From the NCBI GenBank assembly GCA_003216915.1, contig QCIB01000003.1, forward strand, positions 50,175 through 114,174: DNA of 64,000 nt. Direction: 5' to 3'. This DNA comes from Prochlorococcus sp. AG-402-I23 (GTDB lineage Bacteria > Cyanobacteriota > Cyanobacteriia > PCC-6307 > Cyanobiaceae). The notes under the pieces were generated by a model. That model was not told where the DNA came from and ran no database searches. It saw nothing but the letters and a program-made list of their open reading frames with translations. Within the stretch, counting starts at the first letter, position 1, and every line of letters begins with the position of its first letter. The position numbers were made by a program, and so were the translations under genes. Shown here piece by piece: positions 31,644-39,547 of this stretch.

Positions 31644-32192
31644 CTATACATTCCAAATTATTAAATAAAGAAAAATATAGTAAAAAACTGAACCTAAAAA
31701 TGTATTTATTAAAATCACCTTTATCTTGATATTTGAAGAGGCGATAATATAACTACCCAAAACATGAGGCAGTATTGGGAAAGATCTTATGATTAAAATA
31801 TAAAAAGATCTAAAAGTAATATTGTCAAAGAATTTATAAAGATTATTTTTTTCTGATTTTTTTAAAAATAATATATTTCTAGAGAATTTAAATTTAATTT
31901 TCCTCAGAATAAAAACTTGAATTACACTTAAAATGGTTAAAGCAGGAGAAAAAAATAAAACATAATTCAACCCAAAAATCTTTATTAAGATAAAATCAAA
32001 AATAATTGATAATGGGAGACCTAAAAATATAGAAACTATATTTAAAGCAATCAAATATTTGTATTGAATATCCTTGAATAAGGAATCAAGATCATAGGTG
32101 TACTTGAATATTAGAGCACAAAAATAAACCACTAAATAGGTAAAAAATATTTTAAAAATTAATGATTTAAAATTTAGACCTTTTTTATTCAT
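31644..32192 (-). CDS. membrane protein, possibly TVP38/VTT-domain-like
   Basis: multi-TM; GLPLSIIFDFILIKIFG and SFYILIIRSFPILPHVLGSYIIASSNIKIK resemble VTT-type motifs. Confidence 0.5.
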   Translation of the reverse strand: MNKKGLNFKSLIFKIFFTYLVVYFCALIFKYTYDLDSLFKDIQYKYLIALNIVSIFLGLPLSIIFDFILIKIFGLNYVLFFSPALTILSVIQVFILRKIKFKFSRNILFLKKSEKNNLYKFFDNITFRSFYILIIRSFPILPHVLGSYIIASSNIKIKVILINTFLGSVFYYIFLYLIIWNV

Positions 32193-32380
32193 ATGAAATG
32201 AACATTAATAATGTTTATCAAAAACGTAGAGGGCAAATAACATCTTTTCCTACAGGGGAAATTATAGAACCAAACAGGAAATATTTAGAAAGTAACTCTT
32301 TTTATCCACCAACGCATTTTTTGTATTTTAAGGAACACTTGAAATAATATAGGAAAATAAATAAAGGAATGAATTTGCAT

Positions 32381-32469
32381 AAAAAAAGACCTCTATTTCT
32401 AGAGGTCTCTCTGGGTTTTACTAAATCTAGTGTTTCCTTGTTTCCACTGTTTTAGTAAAACCACTCCTT
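32381..32469 (-). ncRNA. yfr2: Yfr2-family-like small RNA
   Basis: minus strand: GGTTTTACTAAA-acagtGGAAACAAGGAAACactaga-TTTAGTAAAACC stem-loop with duplicated GGAAAC loop motif, then GACCTCTA/TAGAGGTC terminator + T7; TATATT -10-like box just upstream. Confidence 0.75.
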
Positions 32470-32557
32470 CACACTAATATAATGTATTCATTGTTTTTCT
32501 TATCCGTGGAAGGGGCGAATGGAATGTTACTTAACTGTCACATGTGCTAGTTGTCTA

Positions 32558-33160
32558 TTAAGTTATGAATAATAAACACCCTGCAATAAATCCACTTAAG
32601 TGCCCTAATAAACTTACACCTGGCAAAAAAGAGAATATCAAACCTATGAGGCATATTGTCTTTAACATTTTTTGAACTTCATAATTGGACTTTAAACCAA
32701 TTTCTTTACCTAAAAAATATTTCTTTCCATAAAAAGAAGTTAATAGCAAGAATCCAAATAAAGCATAAATTATTCCACTAAATCCTAAAGCGGCATAATT
32801 CGGATAGATATTAAAATACGATAAGATCTTTTCATAAACCCAGATAATAAAAAAATTTAAAAAAGAGCAAATTAAAATAAATTTCAAATAAAAAAATCTG
32901 CTTTTAATTCCAAGTCTCATAAAAAAATATCTAGTTATAATTATTCCACCAATATTTGATAATAAATGATTTAAATCTGCATGAGTTAGTATTGATGTGA
33001 AAATCCTATAGGGTTGATTACCAATTAACCTTGGTACAAAGTAAAAATATTCTTTATCAATAACTTTAATTAAATCTGTAAAAATAAAAACTGAGATTAA
33101 AAAAAATCCAGTCACAAGATACTGCCAATCATATTTTGATATTGAATTATTAATAGCCAT
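32558..33160 (-). CDS. rhomboid-family intramembrane serine protease
   Basis: HADLNHLLSNIGG, GFSGIIYALFGF (GxSG), GHLSGFIAG (catalytic His). Confidence 0.85.
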   Translation of the reverse strand: MAINNSISKYDWQYLVTGFFLISVFIFTDLIKVIDKEYFYFVPRLIGNQPYRIFTSILTHADLNHLLSNIGGIIITRYFFMRLGIKSRFFYLKFILICSFLNFFIIWVYEKILSYFNIYPNYAALGFSGIIYALFGFLLLTSFYGKKYFLGKEIGLKSNYEVQKMLKTICLIGLIFSFLPGVSLLGHLSGFIAGCLLFIT

Positions 33161-33204
33161 ATTTTCTTTAGTTTTATACTAAAAGAATATCTACTTACTT
33201 AGAA

Positions 33205-33230
33205 GAAAAGACCCTCAAAAGGGTCTTTTT
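33205..33230 (-). terminator. rho-independent terminator of small ORF 33254-33412
   Basis: AAAAGACCC-tcaaaa-GGGTCTTTTT. Confidence 0.75.
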
Positions 33231-33253
33231 AACGTCTTGAATTTATATCACCT

Positions 33254-33412
33254 TTAGTAAACTTTGCAATGTGAACTTGTTGGGTGGTCTGTGCATTCTT
33301 TTTCCCAATAATCTTGTCTTTGATCTTTTGGTAGTTGATAATTAAAATCATGCATTCTCCAGATATCTGAAGTTGCATTTTTAAGGGCAGTGAATGAAGT
33401 GGTAAGTCTCAT
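33254..33412 (-). CDS. small Cys/Trp-containing orphan protein (52 aa)
   Basis: MRLTTSFTALKNATSDIWRMHDFNYQLPKDQRQDYWEKECTDHPTSSHCKVY*, own terminator downstream. Confidence 0.65.
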   Translation of the reverse strand: MRLTTSFTALKNATSDIWRMHDFNYQLPKDQRQDYWEKECTDHPTSSHCKVY

Positions 33413-33599
33413 AAAACCTCCTATATCTCTACTCCTTAATTATCCTCTTATTCAATTGAAATTAATAGAGTATTAATACCCGAGTTTTAGTGCTTAGTGG
33501 TTGTCGCAATTATCTTTTCCCGTTCATTAGGAGTAGAAATAATTCAGGAGTCAAAATCACTTCATCAACTTTGTGGACAACGAGGTGCATAAGACTCGA

Positions 33600-33630
33600 A
33601 GAGGGCAAACAAATGCCCTCTTATTTTATT
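33600..33630 (+). terminator. orphan rho-independent terminator
   Basis: AGAGGGCA-aacaaa-TGCCCTCT followed by TATTTTATTTTT. Confidence 0.7.
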
Positions 33631-33656
33631 TTTGGGATTTCTAGAAACTATTAATT

Positions 33657-33669
33657 AAAGGAGAGGGTG
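33657..33669 (+). repeat. short candidate copy of the tRNA-Ser 3' end (aaaGGAGAGGGTG)
   Basis: 10 nt identical to the rc of the tRNA 3' end, same orientation; tentative because short. Confidence 0.4.
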
Positions 33670-33739
33670 AAATTCACTTTCAACATACATAGGCAGATAC
33701 TGGAATATATTGGACTTATTTTTGAGTGGTAAAGGAAAT

Positions 33740-33786
33740 ATCCACCAACACATTAAAAATATCCACCAACACATCCACCAACACAT
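33740..33786 (+). repeat. three direct copies of ATCCACCAACACAT
   Basis: copies at 33740-33753, 33761-33774, 33773-33786; a 13/14 copy at 32304-32317. Confidence 0.9.
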
Positions 33787-33892
33787 AAAAATAAAAACCA
33801 ACTATACAGAAATCGATATTTCTTAGAACTCTTATCTATCACTGCAATTTGAATAAAAACTCAAAAAATTAAGAGTCCTAATTATCCTATTA

Positions 33893-33906
33893 AAACGGAG
33901 AGGGTG
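33893..33906 (+). repeat. 14-nt duplication of the tRNA-Ser 3' end (candidate att remnant)
   Basis: AAACGGAGAGGGTG identical to 35781-35794. Confidence 0.65.
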
Positions 33907-34078
33907 TTCGTTGACATTTTCAAAAAAGTCTAGTTGTGACCTTATTTGAATACTTTAAAATCAATAATTTCATATAAATCCCTGAGACATCCCTGAGAGC
34001 ATTTCTAAAAATTATTGTCTAAAAATATAGTTCAAATTAAGATACAACTAAAGAAATTTCAGTAATAGTTGAGTCAGA

Positions 34079-34231
34079 ATGAAAACCTTTTTAATCTCTG
34101 GTCTAATAGATGATTACAGGATAAAAACAAATATTTTTGCGATTTCTCCGAATCATGCAATTAAGGTTTTTCAACAGAAATATCCAAATGCAATTGATAT
34201 CTATGTAATTCAAAATTTATTTATGAAATAA
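34079..34231 (+). CDS. small hypothetical protein (50 aa)
   Basis: MKTFLISGLIDDYRIKTNIFAISPNHAIKVFQQKYPNAIDIYVIQNLFMK*. Confidence 0.5.
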   Translation: MKTFLISGLIDDYRIKTNIFAISPNHAIKVFQQKYPNAIDIYVIQNLFMK

Positions 34232-34307
34232 ATTTAATCAAATTATAAAAATATAGACTTCTAATATAGAAGGATTAGAATCTCAAAAAGTTAATTTATC
34301 CATATAA

Positions 34308-34394
34308 GTGAATAGAATTGAATTTATAAAATTTATTTTTGATAAAAAAAATTTAGATGAAGAAGTTTTTAAAAAATCGCTTGAAATTAAATAA
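34308..34394 (+). CDS. 28-aa ORF translationally coupled to TPR gene
   Basis: GTG-start VNRIEFIKFIFDKKNLDEEVFKKSLEIK*, TAATG overlap with next ATG. Confidence 0.35.
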   Translation: MNRIEFIKFIFDKKNLDEEVFKKSLEIK

Positions 34395-35527
34395 TGGATT
34401 CAGAAAAAACTAATTTAAAAAAAATTGGCAACGAAAAATTTGAAAAAAAAGACTACAAAGGTGCTATTGAAGAATACTCCAAAGCAATTAAGTTAGATTC
34501 CCAATTTAAAGAGGCATACAGGAATAGAGGTTTTGCAAAAAGTGAATTAAAAGATTATCAAGGTGCTATTGATGACTATTCCAAAGCAATTGAAATAGAT
34601 ACTGAATTTAAAGAAGCATACTTTAATAGAGGTAATGCAAAATGTCATTTAGAAAACTACAAAGGTTCTATTGCTGACTACTCCAAACTAATTGAGTTAG
34701 ATCCTCAGAATAAAGCAGCATACTTTAATAGAGGTTTTGCAAAAGATGAATTAAAAGATTATCAAGGTGCTATTGCAGACTATTCAAAAGTAATTGAATT
34801 TGATCCCCAAAATAAAGAGGCATACTTTAATAGAGGTAATGCAAAAAATGAATTGCAAGATTATCAAGGTGGTACTGCTGACTACTCTAAAGTAATTGAT
34901 TTAGATCCTCATAATAAAGACGCATACTTGCGAAGAGGTTCTACTTACTTAAAATTAATGGATTTTCATACTGAATACTTCAATAAAATTGCTATTGATG
35001 ATTTCTCTAAAGTAATTGAATTAGATACAGAATTTGAAGAAGCATACTTTTATAGAGGTAGTGCAAAATATGCATTACAAGATTATCAAGGTGCTATAGA
35101 TGACTACTCCAAATTAATTGAATTAGATCCAGAATTTGAAGAAGCATACTTTTATAGAGGTGATGCAAAAATGAGTTTAAGGGACTATCAAAATGCTATT
35201 GATGATTTCTCTAAAGTAATTGAATTAGATCCTCACAATAAAAATTCATACTATCTTAAGGGTATCGCTAGTAATTGGTTAGAAAATTATCAAGATGCTA
35301 TTGATGATTTCTCTAAAGTAATTGAATTAGATCCTCATAATAAAAACGCATACTTCCGAAGAGGTAATGCAAAATGTCATTTAGAAAACTACAAAGGTGC
35401 TATAGATGACTACTCCAAATTAATTGAATTAGATCCTCATTATAAAGACGCCTTATCATGTCGATCTACTGCGTATGAACTACTATCAAATTTAGAGTTA
35501 ATTAAAATATTAAAAAATAGAGGTTAA
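34394..35527 (+). CDS. tetratricopeptide (TPR) repeat protein
   Basis: tandem 34-aa units of type AYFNRGNAKxxLxDYQGAIxDYSKxIELDPxxK. Confidence 0.93.
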   Translation: MDSEKTNLKKIGNEKFEKKDYKGAIEEYSKAIKLDSQFKEAYRNRGFAKSELKDYQGAIDDYSKAIEIDTEFKEAYFNRGNAKCHLENYKGSIADYSKLIELDPQNKAAYFNRGFAKDELKDYQGAIADYSKVIEFDPQNKEAYFNRGNAKNELQDYQGGTADYSKVIDLDPHNKDAYLRRGSTYLKLMDFHTEYFNKIAIDDFSKVIELDTEFEEAYFYRGSAKYALQDYQGAIDDYSKLIELDPEFEEAYFYRGDAKMSLRDYQNAIDDFSKVIELDPHNKNSYYLKGIASNWLENYQDAIDDFSKVIELDPHNKNAYFRRGNAKCHLENYKGAIDDYSKLIELDPHYKDALSCRSTAYELLSNLELIKILKNRG

Positions 35528-35783
35528 TTACTTTTGAAAGTAAAAAAAAATCAAACTTATTTCGATATTTAAAACTTTGAATCATAAATTAAAATCCATA
35601 AAAATACCTGAGACAATTTCTACAAATTCCCTAAGACATCACTGAGACATTGGTAGACATTTGTGGGCATTATGATATATTTTTTAGGTCTCGATTTATG
35701 TTTTTTTCTTAAATTTCTTAGTCATAAGAGGCATTCTGGACTTATTTGACCAAATCTGACGTCACCTAATTTGTATTAATAAA

Positions 35784-35868
35784 CGGAGAGGGTGGGATTC
35801 GAACCCACGAATAGTTGCCTATTAAACGATTTCGAGTCGTTCGCTTTCGACCACTCAGCCACCTCTCC
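35784..35868 (-). tRNA. tRNA-Ser (anticodon CGA)
   Basis: GGAGAGG...CCTCTCCG acceptor, long variable arm, anticodon loop CTCGAAA, TpsiC GTGGGTTCGAATCCCAC on minus strand. Confidence 0.95.
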
Positions 35869-35930
35869 GCCTGTTTATAAGTATGCATTTAATAATGAGA
35901 AATTTATAAACTATATAATTATCTTAATTT

Positions 35931-36953
35931 TTAATTCCACCCTGCATCTTTCATCAATTTAATAGCTAGAGAATTTTTTTCTCCAAGGTCTTCTACGGTT
36001 ACAGTATCAGGCGTAAACTCTCCAAAGTTCTTCACTATTTCATTCTGATTAACTTCCTTCAAAGGATGTTCAAAAGTAGGAGCAGCTAAACCTTTACTTC
36101 CTTCGGGTGATGCTAAGAATTCAAGCAACTTAATAGCTTCATTTTTATTTGTTGCATATTTTGCAACACCACCGGCACTAATATTTACGTGAGCAGGATT
36201 AGGCGTAAGGACCTTTGTTTTTTTTGCATACAAAGCATCTCTCCTTCCATTAACACCTGCTAACATTCTTGCAACGTAATAATGATTAACAATTCCTACT
36301 CCGCATTTTTTCTTAGAAACTGCTCTAATTATTGAAATATCACCTGGGAAAAATGGTTGGGAAACATTTGAAATCATCCCGCTTAACCAAGCTTTAGTTT
36401 CTGATTGACCTTTATTAATTATTTGATTGGCAACTAAAGATTGATTATATGGACTTTTTCTATTTCTTAAACATACTTTCCCTTTTAAAGAAGGATCAGC
36501 CAAATCAGTGTAATCATTAATCTTGCTAAGATCTACCACTTTAGGGTTAGCTATCATAACTCTTACTCTTCTTGTTAATGCATACCATTCCTTATTTGGA
36601 TCTTTCAATCCAATAGGAACATCATTTTCTAAATTAGAAGACTCTATTGTTTGCAGTAATCCAGCTTTGGCTGCATTAGTAATTCTTGCAGCATCTACTA
36701 ACAATATTAAATCTGCTTGAGAATTCTCCCCTTCGCGTTTCAATCTTTCGATTAAAGAAATTCCTGCTGCCTCTATAAGCCTAACTTTTATTCCTGTTTT
36801 ATCTGCAAACTTTTTATAAATACTTCTATCTGTGTTGTAATGTCTACCTGAATAAACTTTGACTTCTTTTTCAGTTGAATTAGCGGGTATATTGACGTTT
36901 AACAAAAATGTCCATGTTAGTGCTGAACAAAAAAGTTTTTTGAGATTTTGCAC
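35931..36953 (-). CDS. futA: iron(III) ABC transporter substrate-binding protein (FutA/IdiA-type)
   Basis: EVKVYSGRHYNTDRSIYKKFADKTGIKVRLIEA; Tyr-rich FutA layout. Confidence 0.92.
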   Translation of the reverse strand: MQNLKKLFCSALTWTFLLNVNIPANSTEKEVKVYSGRHYNTDRSIYKKFADKTGIKVRLIEAAGISLIERLKREGENSQADLILLVDAARITNAAKAGLLQTIESSNLENDVPIGLKDPNKEWYALTRRVRVMIANPKVVDLSKINDYTDLADPSLKGKVCLRNRKSPYNQSLVANQIINKGQSETKAWLSGMISNVSQPFFPGDISIIRAVSKKKCGVGIVNHYYVARMLAGVNGRRDALYAKKTKVLTPNPAHVNISAGGVAKYATNKNEAIKLLEFLASPEGSKGLAAPTFEHPLKEVNQNEIVKNFGEFTPDTVTVEDLGEKNSLAIKLMKDAGWN

Positions 36954-37021
36954 TTTTTAAAATTAGTATCTATGGTTACTTTATACCTATCAAAAGAGTT
37001 CAAACTCTAAAAGCCATCTTC

Positions 37022-37039
37022 GATACATTACAATGTATC
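37022..37039. promoter_or_regulatory. 18-bp palindrome in divergent futA/piuC promoter
   Basis: GATACATT-AC-AATGTATC. Confidence 0.5.
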
Positions 37040-37055
37040 ATTTTTTATATGCCAT

Positions 37056-37721
37056 ATGAATTATTTAACTCGTCAGTTATTAAATCCTGAAGAAATAAAT
37101 TTTATAGAAAAAGAATTAGAACAAGAAAATCAAGGTTGGGAAGATGGGAAAAAAACTGCTGGCAGTCACGCCTCAATCGCAAAAAATAATTTGCAACTAA
37201 AAAGAACATCAGATATTTCGAAAAAATTATCATCGCTAGTTAAAAAAAAATTCTTAAATGATGATTTAATAAAAAGCTTTACTTTACCAAAATATATTCA
37301 TGGAATCATGTTTACTAAATCCTCCAAAGGAATGAAGTATGGACGACATATCGATAATGCATATATGTCATCAGGAAGGGCTGACTTATCTTTCACAATT
37401 TTTCTTTCAGAAAAGAAACAATACGATGGTGGTGAACTATTAATTGAAAATCTTACTTCAGAAAACAAATTTAAACTTAATAGTGGAGAAATCTTAATTT
37501 ACCCAAGCACCTATTTACATTCAGTTCAAGAAGTTCTAAATGGAGAAAGAATAGTATGCGTTGGATGGATTGAGAGTTATATAAAAAGTATTGAAGAAAG
37601 AGAATATTTATTTGATTTAGATTCAGGTGCGAGAAGTCTATTAGCTAAGCATGGTAGATCTGATGATCTCGATCTAATTTTTAAATCATATTCTAATCTC
37701 TTAAGGGTTATGGGTGATTAA
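37056..37721 (+). CDS. piuC: Fe(II)/2-oxoglutarate-dependent PKHD-type hydroxylase (PiuC-like)
   Basis: YGRHIDNAYM, RADLSFTIFLSEKKQYDGGELLIE, YPSTYLHSVQEVLNGERIVCVGWIES. Confidence 0.93.
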   Translation: MNYLTRQLLNPEEINFIEKELEQENQGWEDGKKTAGSHASIAKNNLQLKRTSDISKKLSSLVKKKFLNDDLIKSFTLPKYIHGIMFTKSSKGMKYGRHIDNAYMSSGRADLSFTIFLSEKKQYDGGELLIENLTSENKFKLNSGEILIYPSTYLHSVQEVLNGERIVCVGWIESYIKSIEEREYLFDLDSGARSLLAKHGRSDDLDLIFKSYSNLLRVMGD

Positions 37722-37794
37722 ATAAGCATCATTTTATACACCAAAAAGAATATGATTCTAAAAATGATTAATATAAAAAAAATATAGTTATCAA

Positions 37795-38034
37795 ATGCCA
37801 AAAAGAAGTTCAATTGCAATTTTTATCGCAGCCACAAGCGCATTAGCTATTTCAACAACAACTACCAATTCTGCTAAGTCAGGCGAGAATGACTTAGGCG
37901 GATTAAAAGAATGGAATACAGATATGGCTTTAGATGCAGATTTTAAATTAGATGAAGATGCCCAAAGGATCGCTGATGAGGCTGCAAAATCAAGTGCTTG
38001 CATTCCTATTGGAGAGGGTGAGAACTGCTGGTAA
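37795..38034 (+). CDS. small secreted hypothetical protein
   Basis: signal peptide-like N-terminus; C-terminal CIPIGEGENCW. Confidence 0.65.
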   Translation: MPKRSSIAIFIAATSALAISTTTTNSAKSGENDLGGLKEWNTDMALDADFKLDEDAQRIADEAAKSSACIPIGEGENCW

Positions 38035-38048
38035 ATACTAAAAAGAAA

Positions 38049-38075
38049 AAAACGCCCTAAGATAGGGCGTTTTTA
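38049..38075. terminator. bidirectional terminator
   Basis: ACGCCCT-aagat-AGGGCGTTTTT with A-run on left. Confidence 0.85.
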
Positions 38076-38091
38076 AATGAACTTAATTAAA

Positions 38092-39414
38092 TTAAAATTT
38101 AAATGTAGTTTCTATAACTGCTCCGAAGATATCAGCTCCAGCTGTTCCATTCCTATCAGAGCCTCCAAATACTGCAGGAGTTACTGTCATGGAATCATTA
38201 GGCTTGAAGGAGTAATAAACTTCATAAGCAAATGGATCTACAGTTTCACTTTCGTTAGTTGTAGGCTGACCAAATGCTAAACCAATTTTGTCGTCTGCTT
38301 GGAACATGTCTTGCCAATTTAAACCAACAAAATATGCAGTTGAATTAGATGTGCTTGAAGGAGCTCCATCATATTCTGTTGTATCAAAACCAACTGAAAT
38401 TGAAGGTGTTGCAGTACCTGCGTTATCAGGTCTCCACCAACCTCTTAAACCTACAGATGAGAAATTACCGTTACCACCAGTGCCATGATTAGCAGTATGG
38501 TAATAAGTATCACTCCAATTATTAGATTTGATATTAAGTAAGGCTGATACAGAATAATTTGGTTGTGTATATCCAACCTGTGTTGCCCAACTAGTCTTTG
38601 TTTCGTCAGTTAAAAGTCCACTATTTACATAACTACCACTTGAACCACAAGGATCAACTGTTGCTTTACAAGAACTATTAGATTTAGTACCTATGTTTGA
38701 ACTAATAGCAAATCCGTTGTCAGCCTTATAAGCCCAACCAGCACCAGTATCTGTACTTGCACCGTAAGCTTCTCCATTACCTCCAAGGGTAAACTGCTTT
38801 GTTACTGGCTGATAAATAGATGGTGTAGTTCCATGCATGTAATAGTTTTCAATTCTAGGTCCAACCCAAACTGTATTCTTATCACCTACAGGAAATTCGT
38901 ACCAGATCTTATCGACTTTAAGAGCATCTTGATTACCATTACCAGATTTAAGATATGTACCGTAAGTCTTTGTTGTAGACCAAAGATTCTTATGGTTACC
39001 AGTTTTAATTCTTACATAAAGATTGTCATCACCAGTGAAACTTGTATTAAGGTTCATCTGGTAAGTATAAGCTCCTATAGTAGACTCTGACGCCGTTTCA
39101 GATGACAGACTGTAATCAACAGCTCCAAGAGTAAAGATAGCTTTACCATCAAGAGTTGTAGTGTCAGAGAAGCTACCAGCTTCAAATTCATTCTGCTGAG
39201 CTTCAAGACCATCAACACGACCTTTAAGGATTGCAAGATCTTCACTAACTTCGTTAATGAATGTTTTACTGTCAAGTCTTGAAGATTGTTTTTTGGTGCT
39301 ACGAGAGTAGCTACTCATATCTTCTAAATTGACAACGTCGGAAGCTTGAGCAGCAATCGGAGCTAGTAAGCTCGTAGATACTCCTGCAACCAACATTTGT
39401 TGGAAGAGTTTCAT
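38092..39414 (-). CDS. outer-membrane porin (cyanobacterial Som-type)
   Basis: signal peptide, coiled-coil FINEVSEDLAILKGRVDGLEAQQNEFEAG, beta-barrel ending ...FGAVIETTFKF. Confidence 0.85.
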   Translation of the reverse strand: MKLFQQMLVAGVSTSLLAPIAAQASDVVNLEDMSSYSRSTKKQSSRLDSKTFINEVSEDLAILKGRVDGLEAQQNEFEAGSFSDTTTLDGKAIFTLGAVDYSLSSETASESTIGAYTYQMNLNTSFTGDDNLYVRIKTGNHKNLWSTTKTYGTYLKSGNGNQDALKVDKIWYEFPVGDKNTVWVGPRIENYYMHGTTPSIYQPVTKQFTLGGNGEAYGASTDTGAGWAYKADNGFAISSNIGTKSNSSCKATVDPCGSSGSYVNSGLLTDETKTSWATQVGYTQPNYSVSALLNIKSNNWSDTYYHTANHGTGGNGNFSSVGLRGWWRPDNAGTATPSISVGFDTTEYDGAPSSTSNSTAYFVGLNWQDMFQADDKIGLAFGQPTTNESETVDPFAYEVYYSFKPNDSMTVTPAVFGGSDRNGTAGADIFGAVIETTFKF

Positions 39415-39547
39415 TTTACCTCACACTAAAAATACCCAATAAAAATGGGTAACTATACTGTATCGAGCGTAACAGAAAAGGAAAGAAATATAAGTTTCAT
39501 ATCTATGTAACTTTTGATACTATCAATTTTTCTCGTATATAAATTAT

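Noticed and set aside
34394-35527. Regular ~100-nt repeats suggesting a CRISPR-like array
   Set aside because: They are in-frame 34-codon TPR units; no CRISPR-type short repeats/spacers or cas genes anywhere in the window.
38011-38020. GGAGAGGGTG, a 10-nt match to the tRNA-Ser 3' end
   Set aside because: Lies inside the coding sequence (GEGENCW) of ORF 37795-38034 and on the wrong side of the tRNA; treated as chance.
38833-39275. ORFs on both strands within the porin gene
   Set aside because: Out-of-frame or antisense shadows of the porin CDS.
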